A stretch of DNA of 64,000 nt from Competibacter_A sp002352125 (GCA_035441325.1 DAOROA010000023.1:5510-69509), one strand, 5' to 3'. Counted from the first letter of the stretch, positions 54,801 to 63,063 are shown. Translations and numbers: made by a program. The notes: generated by a model from the sequence alone, not told the origin.

Positions 54801-55556
54801 CAAGGCCACGAGCAAACGGATGCCTTCCTCGACCAATATAGCGTCCCGAACCAGCGAGGAATCGGTGCAATGATCCTGCAAAGACGTACCACTGCATTGC
54901 AGCCGGCCTTGACGGATCACTTCCGCTTGGGGGGAATCGGCTGCCAAGCAACCGGCTTGGGCGAGAAACATTTCGGACAAACCCCGTTGGGCCACCAGCC
55001 GATAGCCACCGTCCGGCTCGCGCCAATAGAGTCCGCCGCCGTCGAGTTCCGGCAGGCACAGCGCACTGGCCAAAATGGCCTCCAGCAACACCTTGCGATC
55101 CGGCCCGCCGGCCAGAATTCCGGAAAACTGGTGCTGCGCTTGCAACAATAGCTCGGCACGCTTACGTTCCGAAACATCGATCAGGGTCCCCACGGTCCAC
55201 AGCGGCCGGCCCGCCGCATCCCGCTGCACGACCCGGCTCCGCGCGTGAAACCAAAGCCATCGACCATCGGCCGTGCGCAGGCGATATTCGGCTTCGTACA
55301 GTAGGTTGTCGGTCGCCAACAGCGCCACTTCGATGCGCGCTTGCGCGCCCGGCAGGTCGTCTGGGTGGATCAGGCCCAGCCAGGTGGCCAAGTCGCCTGG
55401 AATCTGTTCCATGCCGTAGCCCAGCAAGGCGCACAGGCAGGGATTCCAAAAGATGCGATCAGCGACGTGATCGTATTCCCAGACGCCAATGCCGGCAGTG
55501 TCCAACACCAGATCCGGCCGGGATCGCAGATGCAGATCGTCGATAGCTGCTTTCAT
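48840..55556 (-). CDS. Giant multi-PAS hybrid histidine kinase
   Basis: The 2238-residue cytoplasmic kinase contains, in order, PAS, GAF, about nine further PAS/PAC domains (residues about 315-1455), a coiled segment ending AERTAELEAANRQ, a second GAF (about 1475-1610), HisKA with SHEIRTPLNAIVG (His about 1641), HATPase (NYAGNAVKF, DTGIGI, GGTGLGL), a receiver with LILMDVQMPVLDG (Asp about 1941) and a C-terminal Hpt with WVHSLRSAAG (His about 2095). No membrane segment is visible, so it senses cytoplasmic or diffusible signals. Several PAS units share near-identical openings, pointing to internal duplication. I chose ATG 55556 because PAS1 follows it. GTG 55574 is possible, overlapping the stop of an upstream frame. 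No cognate regulator is adjacent. Confidence 0.9.
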   Translation of the reverse strand: MKAAIDDLHLRSRPDLVLDTAGIGVWEYDHVADRIFWNPCLCALLGYGMEQIPGDLATWLGLIHPDDLPGAQARIEVALLATDNLLYEAEYRLRTADGRWLWFHARSRVVQRDAAGRPLWTVGTLIDVSERKRAELLLQAQHQFSGILAGGPDRKVLLEAILASALCLPELDGGGLYWREPDGGYRLVAQRGLSEMFLAQAGCLAADSPQAEVIRQGRLQCSGTSLQDHCTDSSLVRDAILVEEGIRLLVALPIHVGGEPLACLNLASKQVGMIGPLAVTALETLVRQFAQALERLLAQEETAEQRRNLEGLFEAIIDYLFVLDLDGRILHYNPAVAERLGYDDTLLGQPVWAVHPPEAHDAARRVIAEMGAGICASCALPLLKAGGGRALVDTRMVMGCWNGRPAIIGVSRDITVQTRQHEALRRSETLLRATLDSTADGILVVDQSGSVLTANRRFQELWRIPNELIGSGQDEQLLDYVLDQLSDPESFAQDVRRLYRTDEIHRDILRFKDGRIFERLSQPLYLDHQQARLWNFRDITEERKTQRTLEIERAWLQTLIRTIPDLVWLKDPDGVYLLCNPTFERLYGASESMIVGKVDYDFVDPELADFFRANDRAAVAAGGPRVNEEWLTFAADGYHGLFETIKTPMRDADGSLVGVLGIARDITAMRAAQESLREREEIYSAIFNQAANGIVLIDAETLRFAEFNEAACRGLGYPREEFARLTLNDIQGSLTPAQLAERTRAILDQGVGSFENVQRCKNGDVRWARVANRVVEIRGRKYLVGIWYDITEQRRAAEALREREELYRAIVDQAGDGIELVDVETLRFVEVNDAACRMLGYDREEILGFSLSDIRVDLDEIGLRAHVAKVRAVGNARFDSQFRRKDGGILDVQVNVQVIHLHGRDYCVAVWRDVGAEKAGRMALANEAEWRRALIEHSGDGIAIFDQNHRIVEANRRFAEMMGYEPEAMRDLYSWDVDANMTEADIRAGFTDVLAINATFETRHRRKDGTLYDAEVSARGARISGRSVFVTITRDISGRKAQQRALEEREALLAAIFDQASVGIDLVDVETLRFVRSNRVSHVLLGYGEAEFSRLRLPDIQASPADVFERMFRDNLAMLRATGALTLENQYRRQDGSVIDSLVALRLIDFRGREQILAVWSDITERKVAEAALLASEDSLNKAQAIARVGSWSLDISNGCLTWSRETYRLFGLPPDSPVTLDTFATRIHEEDRARVLAVWDAAIAGATYDIEHRIVVGSGILWVRERAEIVRDTTGAAVSAVGTVQDITERKRAEQELRRAYELQAALLDKAPVLVWRAGIDAKCDWFNATWLAFTGRTIEQERGDGWTEGVHPDDFHRCLDCYLDAFHGRRPFEMEYRLRYRDGSYRWIVDYGIPLHSGEGEFDGYIGYCLDITERKRAAAELDQHRHHLEELVAERTAELEAANRQLLISDMRLKAMFEMSQQSDQMDERELLQRGIEEAVRLTGSEIGYLHFVNDDQETIQLCTWSADTLQYCTTVHENHYPISLAGVWADTARSRRPVVHNDYQNLPDRRGYPMGHAHLVRHLGVPVVEGDKVRVLLGVGNKPTDYDQSDKHELQLIGNDLWRIVMRRRAEATLATAKEAAEQASRAKSAFLANMSHEIRTPLNAIVGMTHLVRRGASDPKLREQLDKIDGAAHHLLGVVNDILDISKIEAGRLQLKQSDFVLARIFDQVLALIGGKARAKGLEVVADIDPALASVLRGDSLRLGQILLNYAGNAVKFTERGFIALRAKVLEETATDWLARFEVQDTGIGIVPEEQTRLFEDFEQADSSTTRQYGGTGLGLAINRRLVQLMGGDLGVASEPGRGSTFWFVVRLGKGIGLAQPLECNEVATVSETESTAERTLARHYRGACLLLVEDNPINQEVALSLLQEVGFEVDLAQHGAEAVDLVRATAYDLILMDVQMPVLDGLEATRAIRALPGQARVPIVAMTANAFDEDRRRCLEAGMNDHVGKPVDPDILFATLLKWLPDRAATPVSTARHPAVLVAENAADLLARLAAIPGFDPGLGLKLVRGQLNTYTRLLRQFVETRAGDEIELRRSLASGDWAAARRWVHSLRSAAGVLGAIQVQSLTTELEAAIRDEWPVTEIERLAVAVEAAQCALVTALRAVLPVETGASLAGMDWPQARAALAELDALLAEDDIRAGDAFWQAAPLLQAALGERATDELARRIEVCDYERALVVLREAYAGRFELGEP

Positions 55557-55702
55557 TGGAGGTGCCCAGTTCACTAAAGCTTGCGGGCCAAAAACGCTTT
55601 TACGGATGAAGAGAAACTCCACCGCCAAGGAGGAAAGCCGGGATCGCCGGGACCAGGCGTGCGGGCTCGTTTTTTCAACGCAACCTCCCCGAAATAGGGA
55701 CA

Positions 55703-55708
55703 ATTATA
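55703..55708 (-). promoter_or_regulatory. Candidate -10 box of the giant kinase gene
   Basis: A perfect TATAAT on the minus strand lies about 150 bases before the chosen kinase start. No good -35 is seen. GGGGAGG (55690-55684) follows and would serve a TTG-initiated frame of 34 codons in another phase that ends at the GTG alternative start. Confidence 0.4.
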
Positions 55709-55776
55709 ACGCTATTGATAATATCGACATCGCTTTTCGAGCTATTAAGCGCCGATTCCGCAAATTGAGGTTATCT

Positions 55777-55869
55777 ATGTCTAAGGTGGAGATGCTCGCG
55801 GCCGCGCTAAATCCCTTCACCACCGATGGCGCTCTGACCGAAGGCGGATTGAAGGGATTTTATTCTTAA
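55777..55869 (+). CDS. Possible 30-residue small protein
   Basis: The frame MSKVEMLAAALNPFTTDGAL plus ten further residues has GAGG 6 bases before its ATG, an unusually good ribosome site. It ends in GGLKGFYS. I recognise no family. It may be a real small protein or a remnant of a longer one. It is divergent from the giant kinase and convergent with ppk1. Confidence 0.3.
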   Translation: MSKVEMLAAALNPFTTDGALTEGGLKGFYS

Positions 55870-55924
55870 TATCAATAATATATACAATTACGGCCGGACA
55901 TCGGCGACGATGGCAAGAGACCGC

Positions 55925-58177
55925 TCAATTCACCGCTCGCCGGGCGATTCCTTTCTGTTTGCGCTTTTTCAACCGCAGAGCTTCCTTTTGCCGCCGCTCG
56001 GCCAAATCGATCAGAATCTGCTGGGAACCGCGCGGATCATCGCCCTCGCCCGGCACTCGCTGGACGTAGCTTCCGTCGGGCCGCATATCCCAAGCGCTGC
56101 GCCGGTCATTGAGCTGCACATCCAAAATCTGCCGCAGATCCCGCCGCAAATCCGGGGACTCCACCGGCGCTACCACCTCGACCCGGCTTTCCAGATTACG
56201 CTTCATGCAATCGGCCGAACCGATGAAGTATTCTTCGGTCCCCCCGTTCAAAAAGTAGTAAATCCGAGCGTGCTCCAGAAACCGGCCGACGACGCTCACC
56301 ACTTGCACATGCTCCGACAACCCTGGAATACCGGGCCGCAGCCGGCAGGTGTCGCGAATGATCAAATCCACCTTGACGCCGGCCTGCGAAGCCCGATACA
56401 GCGCGGCGGTGATATTTTTGTCGTCTAGCGCGTTCATCTTGAATTGAATGCGGGCCGGCTTGCCGGCCTTGGCGTGTCCGGTTTCTCGCTCGATCTTGGC
56501 CAGCAACGCCGGCTTGAGCACCTTCGGCGCCGGCAGCAATTTGCGATAAACGCGCTTAGGCACGTAGCCGGTGGTCAGGTAGTTGAACAGCTCGGTCAAG
56601 TCTTCGCCGATGGCCGGATCGCAGGTCAACAGGCCGAGGTCGGAATACAGCCGGGCAGTGCCGGCGTGATAGTTGCCGGTACCGATATGAGCGTAACGGC
56701 GCAGGCCGTTGTAGTCGCGCCGCACCACCAGGATCACCTTACTGTGCGTCTTCAGCCCCAACACGCCGTAGGTCACATGGATGCCGGCTTCCTCCAGCCG
56801 GTTGGCCCAGCGGATATTAGCCGCCTCGTCGAAGCGCGCTTTCAATTCCACCACCACCGTCACTTGCTTGCCGTTCTGCGCGGCATCGATCAAATAGTCG
56901 ATGATCTTGGAATCCTCCGAGGTGCGGTACAGAGTCATCTTGATGGCCAGCACTTTCGGGTCGAAACTGGCTTCTCGCAAAAATCGCTCCACCGAAGTCG
57001 CGAACGATTCGTAAGGATGCTGCAACAGGATCGGCCCGGTCTCGCGGATGATGTGAAAAATGTTGCGCTTGTCGCTCAGCTTGGGGTGATCGAGCGGATG
57101 ATGCGAGGAATCGTGCAGGTCGGGCCGGCCGATGCCGACGATCTGGAACAGATCGCGCAACGCCATCATGCCATCGACCTCGAACACCTCGTTGGTTTCG
57201 TCCAAGCCAAGCTCGGCGGCCAGCATTCCCCGATGCACCGGGTCCATGTTCTTTTCCACTTCCAGCCGGACGATGGGGGCAAATTTGCGCTCGCGCAGCT
57301 CGGTCTCGATCATCAGCAGCAAATCGTCGGCCAAGTCCTCGTCGCGCTCGGTGATGGCGTTGCGGGTGACGCGGAACAGCTCGCAGGCCTCGATCACCAT
57401 GCCGGGAAACAGCAGGTCGAGATTGTTGGCGACCACGTCCTCCAGCGGCACGTACAGCTCCTCGTCGCCGACCTTGAGGAAGCGCGGAATACCGGAACCG
57501 ATCGGCACCTTGATCCGCGCCAAACCGCTGGAGTCGTCGTCGTGATAACGCACGGTCACCAGCAAATTGAGCGACAGATTGGAAATGAACGGAAACGGGT
57601 GCGCCGGATCCATGGTCTGCGGCGTGACCAGCGGAAAGATGTTGCTCAGATAGTAATCGCGCATCAGCTTGCGCTGCGCCTCGGTCAGCCGCTGATAGCT
57701 GCGCAAAATGATGCCCTGCTCCTTCAGCAGACGATGCAGCTCGGACGCCAGTAGCCGCTGCTGCTCGACGATGTCGCGCACCACCGTCAGGGACTCGCTC
57801 AACTGCTGCTGGGGGCTGCGGCCATCCACCGTCAGTTCCCGCACCCCCGCACCGATCTGCTGCTTGAGGCCACCGATGCGCTTCATGAAAAACTCGTTTA
57901 AATTGGAACCGACGATGGCCAAGAACTTGACCCGCTCCAACAGGGGATTGCGCTCGTCCTGGGCCTCGTGCAGCACTCGCCGGTTGAACGCCAGCCACGT
58001 CAGCTCGCGGTTCAGATACCATTCCGGGGCGTCGAGATCGATCACCGGCGTTTCGATCAGCGCGACCGGCTCGGCCGGCACGTCGGTCTGGCGCCTGTGA
58101 CCGCTACGCGATTTCGGTTCTTCCACGACTTCGGCGGTTTCGTTCCCGCCGGACACCATTTCGGCTTGTTCGCTCAT
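55925..58177 (-). CDS. ppk1: Polyphosphate kinase 1
   Basis: The 750-residue enzyme makes polyphosphate from ATP. Family landmarks are the N-terminal WYLNRELTWLAFNRRVLHEA, VGSNLNEFFMKRIGGL, the ATP-binding and catalytic region with HIGTGNYHAGTARLYSDLG (containing the autophosphorylated histidine), and the C-terminal ARIYYFLNGG and GSADCMKRNLESRVEVV. About 45 extra residues precede the family start and the tail is basic (KKRKQKGIARR). The gene follows ppk2 by 23 bases in the same transcript. Confidence 0.96.
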   Translation of the reverse strand: MSEQAEMVSGGNETAEVVEEPKSRSGHRRQTDVPAEPVALIETPVIDLDAPEWYLNRELTWLAFNRRVLHEAQDERNPLLERVKFLAIVGSNLNEFFMKRIGGLKQQIGAGVRELTVDGRSPQQQLSESLTVVRDIVEQQRLLASELHRLLKEQGIILRSYQRLTEAQRKLMRDYYLSNIFPLVTPQTMDPAHPFPFISNLSLNLLVTVRYHDDDSSGLARIKVPIGSGIPRFLKVGDEELYVPLEDVVANNLDLLFPGMVIEACELFRVTRNAITERDEDLADDLLLMIETELRERKFAPIVRLEVEKNMDPVHRGMLAAELGLDETNEVFEVDGMMALRDLFQIVGIGRPDLHDSSHHPLDHPKLSDKRNIFHIIRETGPILLQHPYESFATSVERFLREASFDPKVLAIKMTLYRTSEDSKIIDYLIDAAQNGKQVTVVVELKARFDEAANIRWANRLEEAGIHVTYGVLGLKTHSKVILVVRRDYNGLRRYAHIGTGNYHAGTARLYSDLGLLTCDPAIGEDLTELFNYLTTGYVPKRVYRKLLPAPKVLKPALLAKIERETGHAKAGKPARIQFKMNALDDKNITAALYRASQAGVKVDLIIRDTCRLRPGIPGLSEHVQVVSVVGRFLEHARIYYFLNGGTEEYFIGSADCMKRNLESRVEVVAPVESPDLRRDLRQILDVQLNDRRSAWDMRPDGSYVQRVPGEGDDPRGSQQILIDLAERRQKEALRLKKRKQKGIARRAVN

Positions 58178-58200
58178 CGTCGCACCTCAATGCTCTTGGC

Positions 58201-59736
58201 TCATTTTTTGTCGGACTGCTTGTGCCTGGATTCTCCGGCCAGCGCCGTCTCCAGTCGCTCGCACAGCATCCGCAGCACTTCGACGCGCGCATAGCGCTTA
58301 TCGTTCGCTTCGATCAACATCCAAGGAGCCTGCCGGGTGCTGGTATGCTCGACCATGTCGTTGACGGCCAGTTCGTAGTCCGCCCAGCGCTCGCGGTTGC
58401 GCCAATCCTCTTCGGTGAGCTTCCAAGATTTGTAGGAAATCTGTTCCCGTTCCTTGAACCGGCACAACTGCTCCTCCGGGGTGATGTGCAACCAAAATTT
58501 CAGCAGCACGATACCTCGCTCTACCAACTGGGCCTCGAAATCGTTGATCTCGGCGTAAGCGCGCTGCCATTCGCGGGTGCGGGCGAAACCTTCGATCCGC
58601 TCCACCAGCACCCGGCCGTACCAACTGCGGTCGTAGATGGTCACCTTGCCCGCCCGTGGAATATGCCGCCAGAATCGCCACAGGTAGTTGTGAGCGGCCT
58701 CTTCGTCGGTGGGCGCAGCGATCTGGATAACCTGATAGTCGCGGGCATCCAGCGCGGCGGTGATGCGGCGGATGCTGCCCCCCTTGCCGGCGGCGTCCCA
58801 GCCCTCGAACACCAGGATGGTCGAAACCTTGCGCTCGCGCGCCATCCGCTGGAGCTGGTTCAGCTTGGCCTGATAGCGCTTCAATTCTGCATCGTAGTCG
58901 TTCTTGGACAAAGCCTTGCTCATGTCCAGCCGCGACAGCACGGTCACCGGCACCGGTGGGTCCGCATCCGCTGCAGGTTTCGGGTGAATACCGCCGTCGC
59001 CGTTGCCGCCGGCCGGCGGCGCATTGGCTTCCTCCAGGCGAAACCGGATGGCGTCGCGGAGGGCGGTGGCGACGGCGACGCTACGATACCGTTCATCGTA
59101 GCCCTCGATGATTTTCCAGGGCGCGAGTCCGGTACTGGTTTTCATGATGGTGCGCTCGGCGGCAGCGATGAACTGATCGTACAGCTCCCAATGCTGCCAA
59201 TCGCGCTTGGATATCCGCCAGTGCAGCAGCGGGTTCTTTTCCAGCTTGCGCAGCCGATCCTTTTGCGCGGATCTGGATAGGTGCATCCAGAATTTCAGAA
59301 TCAAGGCGCCGTCGTCGGCCAAGGTCTTTTCGAAGGTCTTGATCCGCTCCAGCCGCTCGTCGAATTCGGCCGGCCCGGTGTGGCCGTAAACGCGGTCGAG
59401 GATCGGCATCGAATACCACGAACTCAGAAACAAACCGATTCGTCCCTGAGGGGGCAATTCGCGCCAGAATCGCCAATACTCGGGCCGGTCGCGTTCCTCA
59501 TCGGACGGTTCGCCAAAGGCGCGGGTGATCAACCAACGCGAATCCAACCACTCGTGCAACTGGTTCACCGTCTCACCCTTGCCAGCGCCATCCACGCCGG
59601 CAAACACCACGATGACCGGAAATTTGGCCTTCCGCAATGCCATTTGCATCATCAACAAATCTTCCCGCAACGGCGGAACCTGTTGATGATAGTCCCCTTT
59701 GGGTAGCTTGCGTTGCAACTCGGCGGTTCTAAACAT
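58201..59736 (-). CDS. pap: Two-domain polyphosphate kinase 2 (class II PPK2, polyphosphate:AMP phosphotransferase type)
   Basis: The 511-residue protein has two PPK2 domains. The first carries VVFAGVDGAGKGETVNQLHEW (Walker A) and RPEYWRFWRELPPQGRIGLF. The second carries VFEGWDAAGKGGSIRRI and YLWRFWRHIPRAGKVTIYDRSWYGR. Tandem PPK2 proteins with this layout phosphorylate AMP to ADP with polyphosphate. The ATG at 59736 starts the family N-terminus (FRTAELQRKLPKGDY); a longer start at 59766 is less likely. Being next to ppk1, it links polyphosphate synthesis and use. Confidence 0.93.
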   Translation of the reverse strand: MFRTAELQRKLPKGDYHQQVPPLREDLLMMQMALRKAKFPVIVVFAGVDGAGKGETVNQLHEWLDSRWLITRAFGEPSDEERDRPEYWRFWRELPPQGRIGLFLSSWYSMPILDRVYGHTGPAEFDERLERIKTFEKTLADDGALILKFWMHLSRSAQKDRLRKLEKNPLLHWRISKRDWQHWELYDQFIAAAERTIMKTSTGLAPWKIIEGYDERYRSVAVATALRDAIRFRLEEANAPPAGGNGDGGIHPKPAADADPPVPVTVLSRLDMSKALSKNDYDAELKRYQAKLNQLQRMARERKVSTILVFEGWDAAGKGGSIRRITAALDARDYQVIQIAAPTDEEAAHNYLWRFWRHIPRAGKVTIYDRSWYGRVLVERIEGFARTREWQRAYAEINDFEAQLVERGIVLLKFWLHITPEEQLCRFKEREQISYKSWKLTEEDWRNRERWADYELAVNDMVEHTSTRQAPWMLIEANDKRYARVEVLRMLCERLETALAGESRHKQSDKK

Positions 59737-59897
59737 GGGGCTTCTCGTTCGCGCTGATGTGGACAATGGACCGATCAGGGATTTCCGAGCGGCATCTAAA
59801 AATAAATTTTACTATGTTTTCAAAATGTTCATTTAGAATTGCCCAACCGGCAACCTCTTGGGGCCGGCTGGGCGGCTTGCAACCACGCAGATTGTGC

Positions 59898-59903
59898 TAA
59901 TCT
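59898..59903 (+). promoter_or_regulatory. Candidate extended -10 for the transglycosylase gene
   Basis: TGCTAATCT carries an extended -10 (TGn), with TTGCAA 15 bases upstream. A GC-rich inverted repeat lies just before it (59842-59872, CCCAACCGGC against GCCGGCTGGG, 9 of 10 pairs). Confidence 0.3.
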
Positions 59904-60008
59904 AGTCTCGTTGACCGACAGACGCTCGACTCTCCCGCTTGAGTCAGAACGGTCGCCCGACCGTCAGCCCGCGACCAAGCCCGTTGATAACAAATGTAGG
60001 AGAAACCG

Positions 60009-61034
60009 ATGAAGCGGCGGCTATTGGCCAGTCTGGTTCCGGCGGTAATGGCTCTTTCCGGCCCCGTCCAAGCGGACATTTACGCTTTCGTGGACAGCAA
60101 CGGTATTCGACACCTAAGCAACGTCCCCAACGACCCGCGCTACAAATTGGTGATGCGCACGCCGGCCTACCGCAAGGAATCCGCCCAAGTTTCCAGTTAT
60201 GCGCCGCTCAACTTGTACGGTGGTGGCGTTTGGGGCGCCCAGCGCGGTTACCCTCGAACGGCCACCCGGTCCAGACCGCTTCGGGTCAACGAGCAAAACC
60301 GCCAGCGGTTCGCCGCCGACGTCAGCCGCATCGCGACGCAGTATCGGCTCGAACCGGCTTTGATGCACGCCGTGATCAGCGCTGAATCCTCCTATAACCC
60401 TTGGGCGGTCTCACCCAAGGGCGCCATGGGCCTGATGCAACTGATGCCTGGCACCGCCGAGCGGTTCGGGGTCAACAATCCCTACGATCCGATCGCCAAC
60501 ATGCACGGTGGCGCCCGCTATCTGCGCTGGCTGCTCGACCAGTTCAGCGACACCCGGCTGGCGGTGGCTGCCTACAACGCCGGGGAGGGTGCGGTGCAGA
60601 AATACGGCAACCAGGTCCCTCCTTACCAGGAAACCCAAACCTACGTCGTGCGGGTTTTGAATTTCTATCAGCAATACAAAGGTAGCGGTCTGTACAACAC
60701 CGCGTACAACGCGCCTTATAGCGCCAACGCGGCCGGTAGTTCGCTGGCCTACAACGGCGGAAACACCGGCGGCTACTCGAACCGCTCCGGCGTCACCATC
60801 ATCACTCCGCGCACGAGCAAACTGTCGCCCGGCGTGGCCGTGGTCCCGGGTAACTCCGGCTCGGCTACCATTCCGCGCACCTACCTGACGCCTACCGGCA
60901 CCAAGATCATCGTCGGCAACAGCGGCGACGCGAAGAATAACGTCCGGCGTCCCGCCGCCGTCTATTCGGTCGACCCAAACCGCCCAGCCGCCTCGTCGAA
61001 CCGCGCCCCTCTTTTCGCCGGCAACGACAAGTAA
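60009..61034 (+). CDS. Lytic transglycosylase with DUF4124-like N-terminus and SLT domain
   Basis: The 341-residue exported protein has a signal peptide ending near GPVQADI, followed by a DUF4124-like segment (IYAFVDSNGIRHLSNVPND). The SLT goose-lysozyme-like domain has catalytic Glu in ISAESSYNPWAVSPKGAMGLMQLMPGTAERFGV and VAAYNAGEGAVQKYG. The tail, from about residue 225, is low-complexity, rich in Tyr, Asn, Gly and Ser, and may be unstructured. It should cleave glycan strands with formation of anhydromuramic ends. A Slt70-like gene follows 7 bases later. Confidence 0.92.
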   Translation: MKRRLLASLVPAVMALSGPVQADIYAFVDSNGIRHLSNVPNDPRYKLVMRTPAYRKESAQVSSYAPLNLYGGGVWGAQRGYPRTATRSRPLRVNEQNRQRFAADVSRIATQYRLEPALMHAVISAESSYNPWAVSPKGAMGLMQLMPGTAERFGVNNPYDPIANMHGGARYLRWLLDQFSDTRLAVAAYNAGEGAVQKYGNQVPPYQETQTYVVRVLNFYQQYKGSGLYNTAYNAPYSANAAGSSLAYNGGNTGGYSNRSGVTIITPRTSKLSPGVAVVPGNSGSATIPRTYLTPTGTKIIVGNSGDAKNNVRRPAAVYSVDPNRPAASSNRAPLFAGNDK

Positions 61035-61041
61035 CCGATGC

Positions 61042-63063
61042 ATGATCCATCGCCGTCCCCAGCGCGGCGCCACCTATCGGGATTCCGCCGCCGAAATACC
61101 CGACGGTAAGGGGCGTGTTTCGCCTCGGCGATGGCGCGCGATCTCCGCCGTCGTTTTCCTCCTCGCCCTCGCCGGCGATATCGGTGCGACGGAATCGCTG
61201 CAAAGCTGGCGCGAAGCCTTTCAATCGGCTGATCGGTCGCTGCAAAACGGCGAGCAGGTCGATTATTCGGCTCTCCGCGCTTATCCGCTTTACCCTTATT
61301 TGCGTTACCGGGACCTGTCGCGCCGGCTGCCGGAATGGCCCGCCGCCGAAATTGGCGATTTTCTGCAACACCATGCCGATTCACCGCTATCCGGGCAGTT
61401 GCGCAACGCTTGGCTGCGGCAACTCGCCAAAACCAATCGCTGGGACGATTACCTGCGCGACGCTGTTCCCTCGCGCGATCCAACGCTCGACTGCTGGCGG
61501 CGGCAAGCTTTGTTGAATGCCGGCCAAGGCGAACTCGCACTGCGCGGCTTTGCCGCGTTCTGGTTGCGCGGCGCTTCCCTCCCTGTTGCCTGCGATCCGG
61601 TCATCGCCGCCTGGCGAACTCGGGATGGCCTGCCTCCGGCCTTGCTTTGGCAACGATTTGCCTTGGCGATGACCAACCGCAACCTCGGGCTGGCGCGTGC
61701 CCTGCGCACGGACATGCCCGCCGCCGACCAATCCTTGGCGGACGCTTGGCTGCTCGTCGCCGGCGATCCGCAGCACATTCTGGATCTCCCCCGCTCCGAG
61801 GCCGTCGATCCACGTATTGCCGAGATACTCGGCGATGGCTTGAAACGATGGGGCAAGCAGGACGCGCTAGGCGCGGCGGCGGCACTCGATGTCCTCAAGG
61901 AGCGCTACCGACCGCTCGCGCCTCGGTTAGCGGATGCGGAACGGCTGCTAGCCCTGTGGATCGCCAGCGACTACGATTCGACTGCGCTGGCGCGACTGAC
62001 CGCGCTACCGGACTCGGCGGTGGACGGCGCGGTGCGAGAATGGCGCGTGCGGGTCTGCCTGCGGCAGAACGACTGGACGGCGGCATTGCGTTGGCTGGAC
62101 CAATTGTCTGCACCAGAACAGAACAGTCCGCGCTGGCAATACTGGCGAGGCCGGGCACTGGAAGAGTTGGGTAAAACCGAGGAAGCGCGACAGGTTTACC
62201 GGAGCATCGCCGGCCAGCGGGACTACCACGGCTTTTTGGCCGCCGACCGGCTCGGCATATCCTATGCTATCGCCAACGTTCCGCTGGCGGTTCCGGCGAC
62301 CGAACTGGATGCATTGCTAGCCGGTTCTGCCGGCTTGCAGCGCGCGCGCGAGCTGTACGTCCTGGGCCGAGAGGCCGAAGCCGAAGCCGAATGGCGGCAA
62401 GCCACGCAAAGCTTCGACGGCCTGGCCCTCAAGCGGGCCGCGTTGCTGGCCCACCGCTGGGATTGGCACCACCAAGCCATCGTTACCATCGCCCGGGCCG
62501 AATACTGGGACGACCTGGATTTGCGTTTTCCGCTGGCCTATCGGGATGGCGTGGTAAACAACGCCCGCGCCGGTGCGCTGGACCCGGCCTGGGTCTATGC
62601 CGTCATCCGCCAGGAGAGCGGCTTTCGCTCCGATGCTCGCTCGCCAGCCGGCGCGCTGGGTTTGATGCAACTCATGCCGGCTACCGGTTTGCAGATCGCG
62701 CGGGAGTTGCGGGACGAAGCCACCGATGCGTCCGTCCTGCTGCGAACCGACACCAATATCCGCTACGGCGTCCAATATCTCCAACGAATGCTGGAACGGC
62801 TACAAAACAACCCGGTACTGGCCACCGCCGCCTATAACGCCGGCCCCAACAAGATCGCGCAATGGTTGCCAGCCCGCACCCCCGTATCGGCCGACGTGTG
62901 GGCGGAGACTATTCCGTACCAAGAAACGAGAAGCTACGTACAGCGGGTGCTGGAATACGCCACCATTTACGCCCAGCGACTGAGTTTGCCGGAACCGGTT
63001 TCCCTCGGAGCCCGGATGAGGCCGATACAGCCGGCGGAACCAATCGCCAAAAGCTCCGGTTGA
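61042..63063 (+). CDS. slt: Soluble lytic murein transglycosylase (Slt70-like)
   Basis: The 673-residue protein has a hydrophobic export segment at about residues 32-48 and a long helical superhelix (U and L domains, about residues 50-480). The C-terminal catalytic domain has VIRQESGFRSDARSPAGALGLMQLMPATG and ATAAYNAGPNKIAQW. Length and order match Slt70. The N-terminus is about 30 residues longer before the signal than usual, so the true start may be later. It is adjacent to the smaller transglycosylase and probably co-transcribed. Confidence 0.93.
   Translation: MIHRRPQRGATYRDSAAEIPDGKGRVSPRRWRAISAVVFLLALAGDIGATESLQSWREAFQSADRSLQNGEQVDYSALRAYPLYPYLRYRDLSRRLPEWPAAEIGDFLQHHADSPLSGQLRNAWLRQLAKTNRWDDYLRDAVPSRDPTLDCWRRQALLNAGQGELALRGFAAFWLRGASLPVACDPVIAAWRTRDGLPPALLWQRFALAMTNRNLGLARALRTDMPAADQSLADAWLLVAGDPQHILDLPRSEAVDPRIAEILGDGLKRWGKQDALGAAAALDVLKERYRPLAPRLADAERLLALWIASDYDSTALARLTALPDSAVDGAVREWRVRVCLRQNDWTAALRWLDQLSAPEQNSPRWQYWRGRALEELGKTEEARQVYRSIAGQRDYHGFLAADRLGISYAIANVPLAVPATELDALLAGSAGLQRARELYVLGREAEAEAEWRQATQSFDGLALKRAALLAHRWDWHHQAIVTIARAEYWDDLDLRFPLAYRDGVVNNARAGALDPAWVYAVIRQESGFRSDARSPAGALGLMQLMPATGLQIARELRDEATDASVLLRTDTNIRYGVQYLQRMLERLQNNPVLATAAYNAGPNKIAQWLPARTPVSADVWAETIPYQETRSYVQRVLEYATIYAQRLSLPEPVSLGARMRPIQPAEPIAKSSG

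Larger units (their letters stand above)
55557..55924. other. Intergenic region between the giant kinase and ppk1
   Basis: About 370 bases. It contains the kinase leader (with TATAAT at 55708-55703 and GGGGAGG at 55690-55684, minus strand), an AT-rich segment at 55690-55780, and a possible 30-codon plus-strand frame at 55777-55869. Confidence 0.5.

Noticed and set aside
61335..62174. Long plus-strand frame inside slt
   Set aside because: Arginine-rich shadow of the transglycosylase gene.
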